A DNA stretch of 64,000 nt from Plantago ovata (lineage: Eukaryota > Streptophyta > Magnoliopsida > Lamiales > Plantaginaceae): contig CM051457.1 in assembly GCA_028274465.1 (NCBI GenBank), forward strand, positions 64,046,899 through 64,110,898. The letters are read 5' to 3'. This document shows, piece by piece, positions 1 through 10,625 of this stretch (position 1 is the stretch's first letter; the number at the start of each line of letters is the position of its first letter). Both the position numbers and the translations under genes were made by a program. Under the pieces are notes generated by a model. It did no database searches and was not told where the DNA came from. It saw only the letters and a list, made by a program, of their open reading frames with translations.

Positions 1-1190
1 ACTCTATAAGCTTTACTATGCAAGGAGTAACCAAGAAATATCGCTTCGTCTGCCTTTGGTTGAAATTTTCTTAGGTATTCTCTACCGTTATTAAGAACGA
101 AACACTTACAACCAAATGCTCTTAGATGAGTGATATTAGGAGGTCTACCAACAAACAATTCATACGGAGTTTTGTTGTATTCCTTAGTAATCATACATCT
201 GTTTTGAGTGTAACAGGCGGTATTAATCGCTTCAACCCAGTAAGCCTCACTTATTTCAGTGTCAGCAAGCATTGTTCTTGCGGCTTCTTTTAGAGTACGA
301 TTCTTCCGTTCAGCAACATCGTTTTGTTGTGGTGTCCTTACTGAGGATAACTGATGTTGTATGCCTTTTAAAGTGCAATACTCAGTTATGTACTGGTTAA
401 CAAACTCAGTACCATGGTCTGTCCTTATGACTTTTACCTTATCATTTTTCATGACTTCAAGCTTATTCAGCAAGTTAGGTATTTCAGTCCTTGTTTCAGA
501 TTTGTGCTTGATAAATACTACACAAGTGAATCTTGAATAGTCATCTACCACCACCAGACCATACTTCTTACCAGCATAGCTTGTTGAAGAAGATTCAAAC
601 AAGTCCATGTGCAAGAGTTGTAAAGGTTTTGTAGTTGACGGTACTGCCTTGTTCTTAAAAGAAGATTTGGTTTGCTTTCCTTGCTGACATGCATTGCAAA
701 CACCATCCTTCTTAAAAGTAACCTTAGGTAATCCAACTACAAGTGCCTTTTTAGACAACTTATTCAGCGTCTTGAAGTTTAGATGACTTGTTCGTTTATG
801 CCATAACCATGCTTTTTCAGCAAGGTAATCGTGATCTGAGACAAGGCATTTTTCAACGATTGCTGAAGACCAATCTACGGTGTACAAGCCTCCTGATCTT
901 CTTGCAATCATAATAACCTTCTTTGTCTCGAAATCTATAAGTTTACATTCATCACTTTTGATTTTGATGAAGTATCCTTTGTCAGCAAATTGACTCATGC
1001 TGAAAAGGTTAAACTTAAGATTTCTGACATAAAGAACTCCCGAAATGGTAATGCATCCTAACTTCACGTCACCATAACCTTTTGTAGAACCAGAGCCTCC
1101 ACCAGCAAACCTTATTGTTGGACCTTTAGACCACCGTCTATAGTTGTGCTTTCCACAACCACTGTCAAAGTGCCAGATTGCATCGTTTGT
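1..1190 (-). CDS. Copia pol segment: protease-like region, pre-integrase and integrase
   Basis: Minus-strand translation gives, in order, a protease-like DSGCGKH region (about 1130-1165), a pre-integrase zinc-binding segment with HKRTSHLN (about 790), and an integrase core with HMDLFE, VVDDYSRFT, RTDHGTEF and the strongly conserved VAERKNRT. The integrase tail TPYELFVGRPPNITHL (about 140-175) and FGCKCFVLNN follow, and the frame leaves the window. These motifs are diagnostic for Ty1/copia integrase, which joins the cDNA to host DNA. It lies downstream of the gag and linker ORFs on the same strand. Confidence 0.75.
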
Positions 1191-1228
1191 CTCCGTGGCT
1201 GAAGTCTGCACAATCAAGAGCAAACAAG

Positions 1229-2644
1229 TTAATTATCCAATGTTGGATGTCCATTAACATGTTCAAGAATGCGTCCAGTGGAAACCCAAGTCTTAAGTTT
1301 TTCACCTTTGACTTGTTTTCTACTTGCTGAGGAACTAGAAGGTATAGAGCCAAAAAACTTTTGATTCTTGCTGATCAAGTCCACTTTTTGATGTGGTGTC
1401 TTGCTCGGTTTACCTTTTTGCTGAATATACTTTTCAGTAAGTTTTTTTCTAGCAAGGTTCCTTCTAGCCCTAGCATTTTGAGTCTTTTCAAAACTCTTAG
1501 GCTTGATTTTGTTCATCTCTTTGAAGTATCTTTGCTGACTTTGCTTATACTCGTGAAAAAGTTGACTTTGCTTGGTTTTGAAACCGAGTCCACTTTTCGG
1601 AGAATGCTGAGCTTTTGTGTCAGCAACCTTACTTGATTCAGGTTTATCAGCAAAGGTCTTCTGATTACTTTTAGTAATCTTGCCTTTTGACTTAAGAAAT
1701 TGCTTTTCAGCAACTTGTTTGGCGGAATGCTTTACAACATCCTTTTTCTTTACAGTTTGCTTTTTAGCAACCTGTTTTCCTTTTAAAGTCTTATTACTTT
1801 GAGTAGCAACAACGGGCTTTAAGGTCGTAGGTACTTGATTGCATTTTTCAGCAACCTTATATTGACCAAACTGATAGAGTTTTGGTTGACCACTATTAGT
1901 AGAGCGTACAAAGGAAATCGGTGATTTGTCTTTACTCAAGATTATTACGTCATCATCTTCATACGTTGCACCTAAACTTTCTTTCTGAGATGGATTTCTC
2001 AAATAAGAGTTTAGTTCAGTCAGCGTATTACTTACATCAACATAAGATTTGAAATTGATTTTCATCTTTTGCATCTCTTGGATTTCAGCAAGTAACTTTA
2101 GAATTGAGGACTGATACTCTTCCAATTCTATGGCCATTTGAGAATTCTTCTCTGTAGCTTCAGCAATCAACTTCTTGAGACGCCTTATTTCAGCATCCTT
2201 TTCTTCTGTCTCTTCCTTCAGCAAGACATACTTTTCAGTAGTCTGCTTGGTCAGAGTCTCAGCATTCTGTAGTTTCTCTTGCTGTTTGCTCAGAGTTTTC
2301 TCAAATCTTTCGATTTTTCCTTGAATCTTGTCAAGGTCAATCTCGTCTTCACTTTTTGAGTCAGAGTCAGAAGTAGGATTGTTTACCTGACCGGCCATGA
2401 GGCAGAACTCGTAGTTTGATACATCTGGATAAGCTTCCATGGTTATTCCAAAACCTTCCTTGCCAATCTCCACGTCAAGAGTGGCTTCTTCATCGTCAGT
2501 GTCTGAGCTTTCTTCCTCACTGTCTTCGGATATAGTATCAATGCACAATGCATCAATTTTTTCTTGAAGCTTCTTCTTTTCTTCAGCAGTAAAAGCTCTT
2601 TTGAACTTCTTCTTCTTCTTTTCAGCAGATTTGCCTTTCAGCAA
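1229..2644 (-). CDS. Copia gag-pol linker ORF: acidic and coiled-coil segment
   Basis: A 471-residue open frame between the zinc knuckle (about 2640-2710, reads CFNCKKPGHFKANC) and the protease region. Residues about 35-55 are strongly acidic, about 100-195 are heptad-like and rich in Glu, Lys and Leu (coiled coil), and about 275-420 are basic and rich in Lys, Gln and Ser. No enzymatic motif is visible. Its sequence repeatedly carries Val/Ile/Leu-Ala-Glu because the TTGCTGAA octamer recurs in frame. The function of such linker regions in long copia elements is not known; a structural role in the particle is a guess. Confidence 0.6.
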   Translation of the reverse strand: MLKGKSAEKKKKKFKRAFTAEEKKKLQEKIDALCIDTISEDSEEESSDTDDEEATLDVEIGKEGFGITMEAYPDVSNYEFCLMAGQVNNPTSDSDSKSEDEIDLDKIQGKIERFEKTLSKQQEKLQNAETLTKQTTEKYVLLKEETEEKDAEIRRLKKLIAEATEKNSQMAIELEEYQSSILKLLAEIQEMQKMKINFKSYVDVSNTLTELNSYLRNPSQKESLGATYEDDDVIILSKDKSPISFVRSTNSGQPKLYQFGQYKVAEKCNQVPTTLKPVVATQSNKTLKGKQVAKKQTVKKKDVVKHSAKQVAEKQFLKSKGKITKSNQKTFADKPESSKVADTKAQHSPKSGLGFKTKQSQLFHEYKQSQQRYFKEMNKIKPKSFEKTQNARARRNLARKKLTEKYIQQKGKPSKTPHQKVDLISKNQKFFGSIPSSSSASRKQVKGEKLKTWVSTGRILEHVNGHPTLDN

Positions 2645-2818
2645 AGGACAATTTGCTTTGAAGTGTCCAGGCTTTTTGCAGTTAAAGCAGAGATCATTTC
2701 CAACTGCTGGTTCTTCTGATGAGGTTGCTTGCTGAGCTTGCTTGTTCAGCGAGCTAGTCTCATTCTTGTACTTATGGTAGTTGTTACCAAGATGCTTTTT
2801 CAGCTTCTCTTTTGCTTT

Positions 2819-3652
2819 TCACCTTTCGAGTTCCTTATTGATGAATTTCTTCATGTTTTTAATAACCAAAGCATTTTCATCAGCAGGCTCTTTATCATTC
2901 TTCTTTTCAGAAGATGACGGCTTTGCAGCAAGAGCAATGTTTTGCGATTTTTCAGCAAACACATTTTCTCTTTGCTTTGTCTCGTAGTTGACAGTAGCAA
3001 GATGAGAGAACAACTTTGTTGGTGTAATGTCTGGAATTCCTTGATTGTAGTAGAAGTTCTGAGTGTGGATCCATTCTTGGTTCAGACTTCTGATGATGGT
3101 TTTCACCTTCTCAGAATCTGAGTAAAGATTTCCAACACCCAAGGCTGCCATCTCACTAACCAGAGTTGTGAATCTGAAGTCCAAGTCTTCCAGTGACTCA
3201 TTTGTACCTTGTTTAAAGTTCTGGAACTTTAACTTCAGCACTTCGAGTTTGTTTTCCTTGGTTTTGTCAGATCCAGCACAAAGATCTAGAACCATTTTCC
3301 AAGCTTCCTTAGAAATTTTAGCACCCCATAGTTTGCACTGTATAGTATCCGGAGTTGATCGAATGATGATGTTTCTTGCTTGGCCATCAAGACGGAATCT
3401 CTTGGCTTCGTCGGAAGTCCATTCCTCTCTTGGTTTTGGAACGACAGTATCAACTGGTTCGCCTAAGATAGTTTCCTTTCCAGCTTTTGTGGTTTTGTGA
3501 GGAAAACTTCTTCCAACCTTAGTGATTTTGATAGGTCCATCATTAATGACAGTAACCATCTCACCACTAATGGCCTCAAGATGTAGCATCATGTTGTTTC
3601 GCCATTTTTCGTAGTTTTCCAGCTTCAGCAAGGGAGCGTCTCCTAAAGACAT
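2819..3652 (-). CDS. Copia gag (capsid) ORF
   Basis: A 277-residue ORF starting at MSLGDAPLLKLENYEKWRNN. The N-terminal Leu...Asn-Tyr-x-x-Trp motif and the later segment FQNFKQGTNESLEDLDFRF are typical of the copia gag family that Pfam groups as UBN2/DUF4219-like. Gag coats the element RNA in cytoplasmic particles. The start follows the primer site by about 100 nt. The zinc knuckle lies just downstream at about 2640-2710. The plus-strand copy at 6240-7070 carries the same protein in decayed form. Confidence 0.8.
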   Translation of the reverse strand: MSLGDAPLLKLENYEKWRNNMMLHLEAISGEMVTVINDGPIKITKVGRSFPHKTTKAGKETILGEPVDTVVPKPREEWTSDEAKRFRLDGQARNIIIRSTPDTIQCKLWGAKISKEAWKMVLDLCAGSDKTKENKLEVLKLKFQNFKQGTNESLEDLDFRFTTLVSEMAALGVGNLYSDSEKVKTIIRSLNQEWIHTQNFYYNQGIPDITPTKLFSHLATVNYETKQRENVFAEKSQNIALAAKPSSSEKKNDKEPADENALVIKNMKKFINKELER

Positions 3653-3747
3653 CCTGTCAGCAAAAGACTACCAAACTGATCAAGTGAGAGTGATTTACGG
3701 AAAGCACCTAAGGGGATCTAGGTTCAGTGCTGAAGGTTAAAGAACCT

Positions 3748-3762
3748 CCAGCTCTGATACCA
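3748..3762 (-). promoter_or_regulatory. Primer-binding site (initiator tRNA-Met type)
   Basis: The minus strand reads TGGTATCAGAGCTGG directly inside the LTR, two bases from its end. TGGTATCAGAGC is complementary to the 3' end of plant initiator tRNA-Met, the usual primer of plant copia elements. It fixes the orientation of the element and the inner border of the 5' LTR. Confidence 0.9.
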
Positions 3763-3764
3763 CT

Positions 3765-5337
3765 TGTTGGTCCCTTTAAACAACAAGAAAAGACTAGAGG
3801 GGGGGGGGGTGAATAGTCTTTTCAAACTTTCGTCGTTTAAAAACTTTCTCAGCAAGGACTTATTACTTTTCAGTAATGAGTTTGCTGATACTTTACTTTC
3901 TCAGCAAGCGCAAGTTACTTTTCAGTAACGAGTTTTGCTCATACTTAAAATCAGAGAGCGGAAGTCTTTGATACAATAAGTGCTTTGTCGCTAAGTCATA
4001 GTTTCAGCAAGTGAAGTGAGTGACTGTGTACAGATAGATATGCTTTGCTGAAAACTAAATGCAGTAACTAAATCACACAAACACTTTTATAGTGGTATCT
4101 GAGAGTGGCGTAATCTCTCAACTAATCCACTTTGTCCTTTCTAGGACTGAATCCACTAAGACAAGTTTGAGGTTCCTTACAACACCTATCTAGAGCGATT
4201 CAAACAGAAACCAAAGCACACTTGCTTCGTTTCCAACCTAACTAGAGAACGAAACCTTGTTCTCCACCAAACTTGGGACTTTTAATCAGCAACACTATGC
4301 TCGATTAAGTTCCCCCTGAATATCACGCCTGAAAGGGTGTATTTTCAGTTAGAGAGGTTTGGGATGAGATAACTTGATTATAACTTATTCAGCTACAACA
4401 AGTAATCTACGAAACAAAACTTTGAATACTTTGCAGTAAACAACTTTGATTGTTTCTGGTGTCAAGACTTGTTCTTGTTCGAAAGAAAGAACAGTTAACT
4501 AATTTCTTAGTTGTGTATGTTCTACTTCTTCACAAGTAGCTTTTTCAAGCTTTAAGTCTTGGAATGGATCAATGGCAGAAAAGAGTATTTGAAGGGTATG
4601 TGAGTTTAAGCACAAGTGAAAGTTTGATCACGTTGTTGACACACTTCAACTCTTTGCCGGATGACCTCTATTTATAGTGAATCAAGGAGCCGTTTGAATT
4701 TCAAATTCTAAGGCTTTTGTTCCTTAAGATATCACTATCTTGCTTTTGTACTTTCAGCAGCGTCCTTTATTTGTCTTCTAGTCTTCATGTCCTTCGCGTG
4801 CATGCTTTGCATTTAATGTTCATTTGAATGAAATTCAAACATTAAGGTTGGAGCGCAAATGCAAGTACTTTCAGCAAGGAGGTCACAAATGTTCATCAGC
4901 AAGTGGTCAGTCTCAGTTTCAGCAAGCACAACCTACTCTGTCGTTTAGATTTTCATTTATGCAAGCTGTTGCTGAAGTTTCCACTTTCTGAGCAACATGT
5001 GCCTTTGTAGATACCAGTCTTCAGAAATCTTCTAGTGTTCAGTTCTTCGAATTCTTCAAGTTTCTGAACGGTTCTAAATGCTTCAATAGTTTGTTTGTGT
5101 AAACAAAGTACATCATCAGCAAATGCTTCAATAGGTTGTATTTCTTTTCAGAAAACAAGATACATCATAAGCGGTAAAACTACCCTATCTATCACCTACT
5201 CTAAGTCTTCAGCAAACGTTCCTCTTTTACAATGTCCTTACAATTCTAAATTCCTATGGACCTTAAGAGTACTAGTAACTGGACATTCCTTAATTTAGCA
5301 TGGTTAATTGCTCATCAAAATTACAAGTTTCCTAACA
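3765..5337 (-). repeat. 5' LTR of the left Sirevirus-like element
   Basis: 1573 bp that on the minus strand starts TGTTAGGAAACTTG and ends AAAGGGACCAACA, with the canonical TG...CA ends. A second full copy of 1574 bp lies at 57349-58922 in the same orientation and a partial copy lies inverted at 5338-6138. By eye the two full copies are close to identical over long stretches. TTGCTGA in either orientation occurs about twelve times within it. Confidence 0.9.
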
Positions 5338-6138
5338 CTGCCTATTGATCCGTTCCAAGACTTAAGCTTGAAACAAAAGCTACTTGTGAAGAACTAGAAC
5401 ATTCACGGCTAAGAAATTAGTTAAGTGTTCTTTCTTTGGAACAAGAACAAGTCTTGACACCAGAAACAATCAAGCTTGCTTACTGTAAAGTATTACAAAG
5501 TGTGTTTCTTTAGATAACTTATTATAGCTGAAAAGTTATACTCAAGTCATCTCATCCCAACCTCTCTAACTGATAAATACCCTTTACAGGCGTGAAATTC
5601 AGGGGGGAATTAATCAAGCATAGTGTTGCTGTTTATAATCCCAAGTTTGGTGGAAAAGAAGATTACAGTTCTCTAGTTTAGGTCGGAAACAAGGCAAGTG
5701 TGCTTTGGTTTCTAAGAATCATTAGTGATAGGATTTGTAAGGAACCTCATATCTTATCATAGTGGATTCAGTCCTAGAAAGGACAAAGTGGATTAGTCGA
5801 GAGATTACGCCACTCTCAGATACCACTATAAAAGTGTTTGTGTGATTTACTTTACTGCACTTAGTTTTCAGCAAGTACGTTTATCATACTTTGTGACTCT
5901 GCTCACTTGCTGAAACTAGCTCTCTGATAAAAACACTTTTTGTAAAATACTTCCGCACTCTGTTTTTAAGTATCAGCAAACTCATTACTGAAAGTAATAA
6001 GCACTTGCTGAGAAAGTTAAGTACCAGCAAACTCATTACTGAAAAGTAATAAGCACTTGCTGAGAAAGTTTTAAACGACGAAAAGTTTGAAAAGCACTCA
6101 TTACCTCTAGTCTTTTCTTGTTGTTAAAGGGACCAACA
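5338..6138 (+). repeat. Partial 5' LTR of the plus-strand Sirevirus-like copy
   Basis: About 800 bp matching, in reverse complement, the inner half of the LTR at 3765-5337 (roughly 3765-4580). It ends AAAGGGACCAACA and is followed two bases later by a primer-binding site TGGTATCAGAGCTGG at 6141-6155. It abuts the full LTR of the minus-strand element with no visible spacer. Confidence 0.85.
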
Positions 6139-6239
6139 ACTGGTATCAGAGCTGGAGGTTCTTTAACCTTCAGCACTGAACCTATATACCCTTAGGTGCT
6201 TTCCGTAAATCACTTTCACTTGACCAGTTTGGTAGTCAT

Positions 6240-8702
6240 TTGGTGACAGCATTTCGTTAAGAGACGCTCCTTTGCTGAAGCTGGAAAACTATGAAAAATG
6301 GTGAAACAACATGATCCTACATCTTGAGGCCATTAGTAATGAGATGGTTACTGTCATAAATGATGGACCAATCAAGATCACTAAGATTGAAAGAAGCTTT
6401 CCTCACAAGATCACAGATGATGGTGAAAATGAAACTATCTTAGGAGAACCGGTCGATACCGTCGTTCCAAAACCAAGAGAGGAATGGACTTCAGACGAAG
6501 CCAAAAGATTCCGTCTTGATGGCCAACCAGAAACATCATTATTCGATCTACTCCAGATACTATACAGTGCAAACTGTGGGGTGCCCAAACTGCAAAAGAA
6601 GTTTGGAAAATGGTTCAAGATCATTGTGCTGGATCTGACAAAACCAAGGCAAACAAACTCGAAGTGCTAAAGTTGAAGTTTCAAAACTTCAAACAAGGTG
6701 CCATGAGTCCCTAGAAGACTTGGATTTCAGATTCACAACTCTAGTGAGTGAGATGGCTGCGTTAGGAGTTGGAAACTTCTATTCAGATTCTGAAAAGGTG
6801 AAAACCATTATTAGAAGTCTGAATCAAGAATGGATCCACACTCAGAATTTCTACTATAATCAAGGAATGCCAAATATCACTCCAACCGAGTTGTTCTCGC
6901 ATTTGCTACTGTCAACTATGAGACAAAGCAAAGAGAAAGTGTGTTTGCAGAAAAATCGCAAAACATTTCTCTTGCTGCCTAGCCGTCATCTTCTGAAAAG
7001 AAGAATGATAAGAGCCTGCTGATGAAAACGCTCTTGCAATTTGAAACATGAAGAAATTCATCAGTAAGGAACTTGAAAGGCGAAAAGCATCTTGGTAACA
7101 GCTACCATAAGTACAAAAATGAAGCTAGCTCGCTGAACAAGCAAGCTCAGTAAACAAACTCTTGGAAGAACCAGCAGTTGGCAATGATCTTTGCTTTTAT
7201 TGCAAAAAGCCTGGACATTCAAAGAAAATTGCCCCTTACTGAAAGGGAAATCTGCTGAAAAGAAGAAGAAGTTCAAGAAGGATTTGATTGCTGAAGAAAA
7301 GAAAAAGCTCAAGCAAAAATCGATGCTCTTGCAATGAAACAAGCTCTGAAGACAGTGAGGTAGAAAGTTTCAGACACCGAAGAAGAAGAAGCCACTCGGA
7401 TGTAGATATAGGCAAGGAAGTATGTGGATAAACTATGGAAGCTTATCCGATGTGTCAAACTACGAGTTCAGCCTCATGGCCGATCAGGTAAATTGTCCTA
7501 CCTATGACACTGATTCGAAAGTGAAGATGACATTGTCCTTGATAGAATTCAAGGAAAAATCGAAAGATCTGAGAAAAACTCTGAGCAAACAGCAAGAGAA
7601 ACTACATAATGTTGTACTTCTGACTAAGCAAAACTACTGAAAGTACGTCTTGCTGAGCGTTGAGTCAGAAAAGAAGGATGTTGAAATATTGCATCTCAAG
7701 AAGTTCGTTGCTGAAGCTCAGAGAAAAATGCTCAAATGGCATAGAATTGGAAGAATATCAGTCCTCAATTCTAAAGTTACTTGCTGAAATACAGAAATGA
7801 AAAAAGATGAAAGTCAATTTCAAATCTTATGCGGATGCTAGTAACACGCTGCCTGAACTAAACTCTTATCTGAGAGATCCATCTCAGAAAGAAGGTTTAG
7901 GTGCCACGTTATGAAGGTGATGACGTAATACTCTTGAGTAAAGACAAATCACCAATTACCTTTGTTCGTGCAACTGATAGTGGTCAACCAGAACTCTATC
8001 AAATTAGTCAATCTAAGGTTGCTGAAATAAGCAATCAAGTACCTACGACCGAAAAGTCCGTTGTTTGCTACTCAAAGTAACTAGACTTAAAAGGAAAACA
8101 GGTTGCTGAAAAGCAAACTGTTCAGAAAAAGGATGTTGTAAAGCACTCCGCCAACACGTTGCTGAAAGCAATTTTTTAAGACTAAAGGCAAGATTACTAA
8201 AGTAATCAGAAACCTTTGCTGACATAACCTGAATCAAGTAAGGTTGCTGAGACAAAAACTCAGCATACTCCCAAAAGTGACCTTGGGTTCAAAACCAAGC
8301 AAAACCAACTTTTCATGAGTATAAGCAAACTCAGCAAGATACTCAAAGAATTGAACAAAAACCAAGCTAAGAGTACTGACAATACTAAAATGCTAGGACC
8401 AGAAGAAACCTTGCTAGAAAAGAACTTACTGAAAAGTATGTTCAGCAAAAGGGTCAACCAAGCAAGACACCACATCAGAAAGTGGACCTGATCAGCAATG
8501 ATCAAAAGTCTTTCGGTTCTAAACCTTCTAGTTCCTCAGCAAGTAGATAAACAGTCACAGATTGAAAAACTCAAGACTTGGGTTTCCATGGGCGTTTTCT
8601 TGAACATGTTAATGGACATCCAATATTGGATAATTAACCTTGTTTGCTCTTGATTGTGCAAACTTCAGCCAGAGGCAAACCATGCAATTGGCACTTTGAC
8701 AG
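6240..8702 (+). pseudogene. Decayed gag and linker region of the plus-strand copia copy
   Basis: Short open stretches match the minus-strand gag and linker proteins, for example the gag segment around 6311-6670 (ILHLEAISNEMVTVINDGP), another at 6720-7022 (DFRFTTLVSEMAALGVGN) and a zinc-knuckle remnant near 7190-7240. The order follows the left element to the equivalent of about position 1160. Many breaks; no functional product is expected. Nothing here suggests a host gene. Confidence 0.8.
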
Positions 8703-8802
8703 NNNNNNNNNNNNNNNNNNNNNNNNNNNNNNNNNNNNNNNNNNNNNNNNNNNNNNNNNNNNNNNNNNNNNNNNNNNNNNNNNNNNNNNNNNNNNNNNNN
8801 NN
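8703..8802. other. Assembly gap of exactly 100 N
   Basis: One hundred consecutive N, a conventional placeholder for a gap of unknown size. The sequence to the left is copia linker, to the right is the 3' noncoding part of a gypsy element, so a 3' LTR and other DNA are probably missing here. Adjacency across the gap should not be trusted. Confidence 0.98.
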
Positions 8803-9300
8803 AATAACCCTAACATGCATCATCCTATTATAAAGGCCTTCGTGAACCGCAATAGAGAAAACATCACTAAGTGATGTCGAGACTACCAAGCTTAACTAAG
8901 TGCAATACATAAATGTGACAAGCCAAGCGAGAAAAACCTTAAACAAATTCGTAGAGATGAAGCACATGATTAATGGCATAGTTAGTTGATTTACCCAATA
9001 AAAATGTTCAAAAAATTTGGCAATAAACACCATATAAAACATGCAAGACTATCCTAGGATGAATGCAGTGAATGCAACCTAAAAACTAAGAAAGCAGTAA
9101 ACGTGCAAATGCAAATGCAAAAATTTCACGAGTTTATCATAAGCAAGATAAGTATAGAGATAACCAGCGATAACCCCCTCCCCAAACTTGAACGTCGTCG
9201 CTCGTCCCTAACGTCGAAAGTGGGCTCAAGGTGAGAGCTACACTTGTATAAGTGACCTATAATACTCAATCAAACTCGTGAGAAAACAAAACAAAACACA

Positions 9301-10619
9301 CTAACCTTTTGTGGAAGTGGTAAGGGTAAGCTCAAGGTGATCAACCTCCCTTTGATCACTAGATATCTCGAAGTATGGCTTCACTCGCTGGCCATTCACC
9401 TTGAAGGTATTTCCCATCTTTGGATCAAAGAGTTTTACAGCTCCATGGGGAGCAACTTCGATAATTTTGTACGGTCCATCCCAACGAGTACGGAGCTTTC
9501 CAGGAAATAGTCGAAGGCGAGAATTAAATACCAAACTTTTTTGTCCTGGAATCAATTCCTTACGTACTATACCACGATCATGATACTTCTTAGTACGTTC
9601 CTTGTAGATCTTGGCATTTTCGAAAGCACCTAGTCGTAATTCATCAAGCTCATCTAGTTGCAACAATCGTTCCTCGCCAGCTTTTCCCATATTAAGATTG
9701 AGTGCCTTTATAGCCCAATATCCTTGTGTTCCAGTTCTACGACAAGATGACATGCTTTCCCATACACAAGTCTGTACGGAGTGGTCCCGATCACCGTCTT
9801 GTAGCTAGTCCTGTATGCCCAAAGTGCATCATTCAATTTTCGTGCCCAATCCTTCCTACTAGGCTTCACTACTAGCTCCAGGATCTTCTTAATTTGACGG
9901 TTGCTGACTTCGACTTGTCCCGATGTCTGCGGGGTGATATGGTGTAGCGACACTATGGTGGACACTGTATCTCTTAAGAAGGGAGGCAAACGTATTGACG
10001 AAGTGTGACCTACCATCACTGATGATTGTCCTAGGGAACCCAAATCTAGAGAATATTACCTCCTTCAAGAACTTCATAACCACTGCGTCGTCATTTGTTT
10101 TTGTAGGAATTGCCTCCACCCATTTAGTCACATAATCCACTGCAACAAGAATGTATACATAGCCTCCACTTGATGGAAATGGTCCCATGAAATCAATGCC
10201 CTATACATCGAAAGGTTCTACCACTAGATTCCCTTGAAGGGGCATTTCGTCTTTCATGCCAATACTACAACTTCGTTGACAGGGTCACAATTCTTCACAA
10301 AACTTCGAGCATCTCGTTATATTATTGGCCAGAAAAATCCTGCTTGCAGTACCTTGCGAGTTGTTTTCAACCCACTATAGTGTCCCCCACAATTAAGCTC
10401 ATGGCAATGACTCAGCACACTTTGTTGCTCTTCTTGTGGCACGTATCTCCTTAGATTCCCATCAGCTCCTTCCTTGAATAGATGCGGATCATCCCATATG
10501 TAAGTCCTGCAACGCTTGACAAGAGCTCTCTTGTCAGAGGCTGAAAAGTTAGTGGGGCAAACATTCATAGCCAAATAGTTTACAATATCTGCATACCATG
10601 GCTCTTCATTAGCCTTCAT
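9301..10619 (-). CDS. Gypsy integrase region
   Basis: Minus-strand frames give an N-terminal zinc-binding part (about 10317-10480, [17 protein letters not shown], an HHCC-type finger), the core ([15 protein letters not shown] and [15 protein letters not shown] with the first two catalytic Asp) and a C-terminal part with [16 protein letters not shown], typical of plant Tat/Athila integrases. Integrase inserts the cDNA into host DNA. It follows RT-RNase H on the same strand. The region is in more than one frame and is treated as fossil. Confidence 0.85.
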
Positions 10620-10625
10620 TAAGTG

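Larger units (their letters stand above)
1..5337 (-). mobile_element. Ty1/copia element, Sirevirus-like, 5' part (runs off left edge)
   Basis: On the minus strand the order is 5' LTR, primer-binding site, gag, zinc knuckle, protease-like region and integrase; the window edge cuts it before reverse transcriptase. Order gag-PR-IN is the copia arrangement. The Sirevirus-like label rests on the gag type, the TGGTATCAGAGC primer site and the same-family 3' end at 57349-64000, which has long extra ORFs after pol and a polypurine tract of A5G5 type. The element is a fossil with a small number of breaks. Sequence is dense in the 7-mer TTGCTGA. Lineage below Ty1/copia is an inference. Confidence 0.85.
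5338..8702 (+). mobile_element. Second Sirevirus-like copia copy, plus strand, decayed, 5' part
   Basis: Starts within an LTR of the same family directly at the outer end of the left element's LTR and continues through primer site, gag and the linker region until the assembly gap. It is the reverse complement of about 1160-4580. The reading frames are broken many times, so it is older or less constrained than its neighbour. Its outer LTR part and everything after the linker are not in the window. Confidence 0.85.

Noticed and set aside
8634-8889. Three open frames that cross the N gap
   Set aside because: They depend on unknown bases and have no conserved content.
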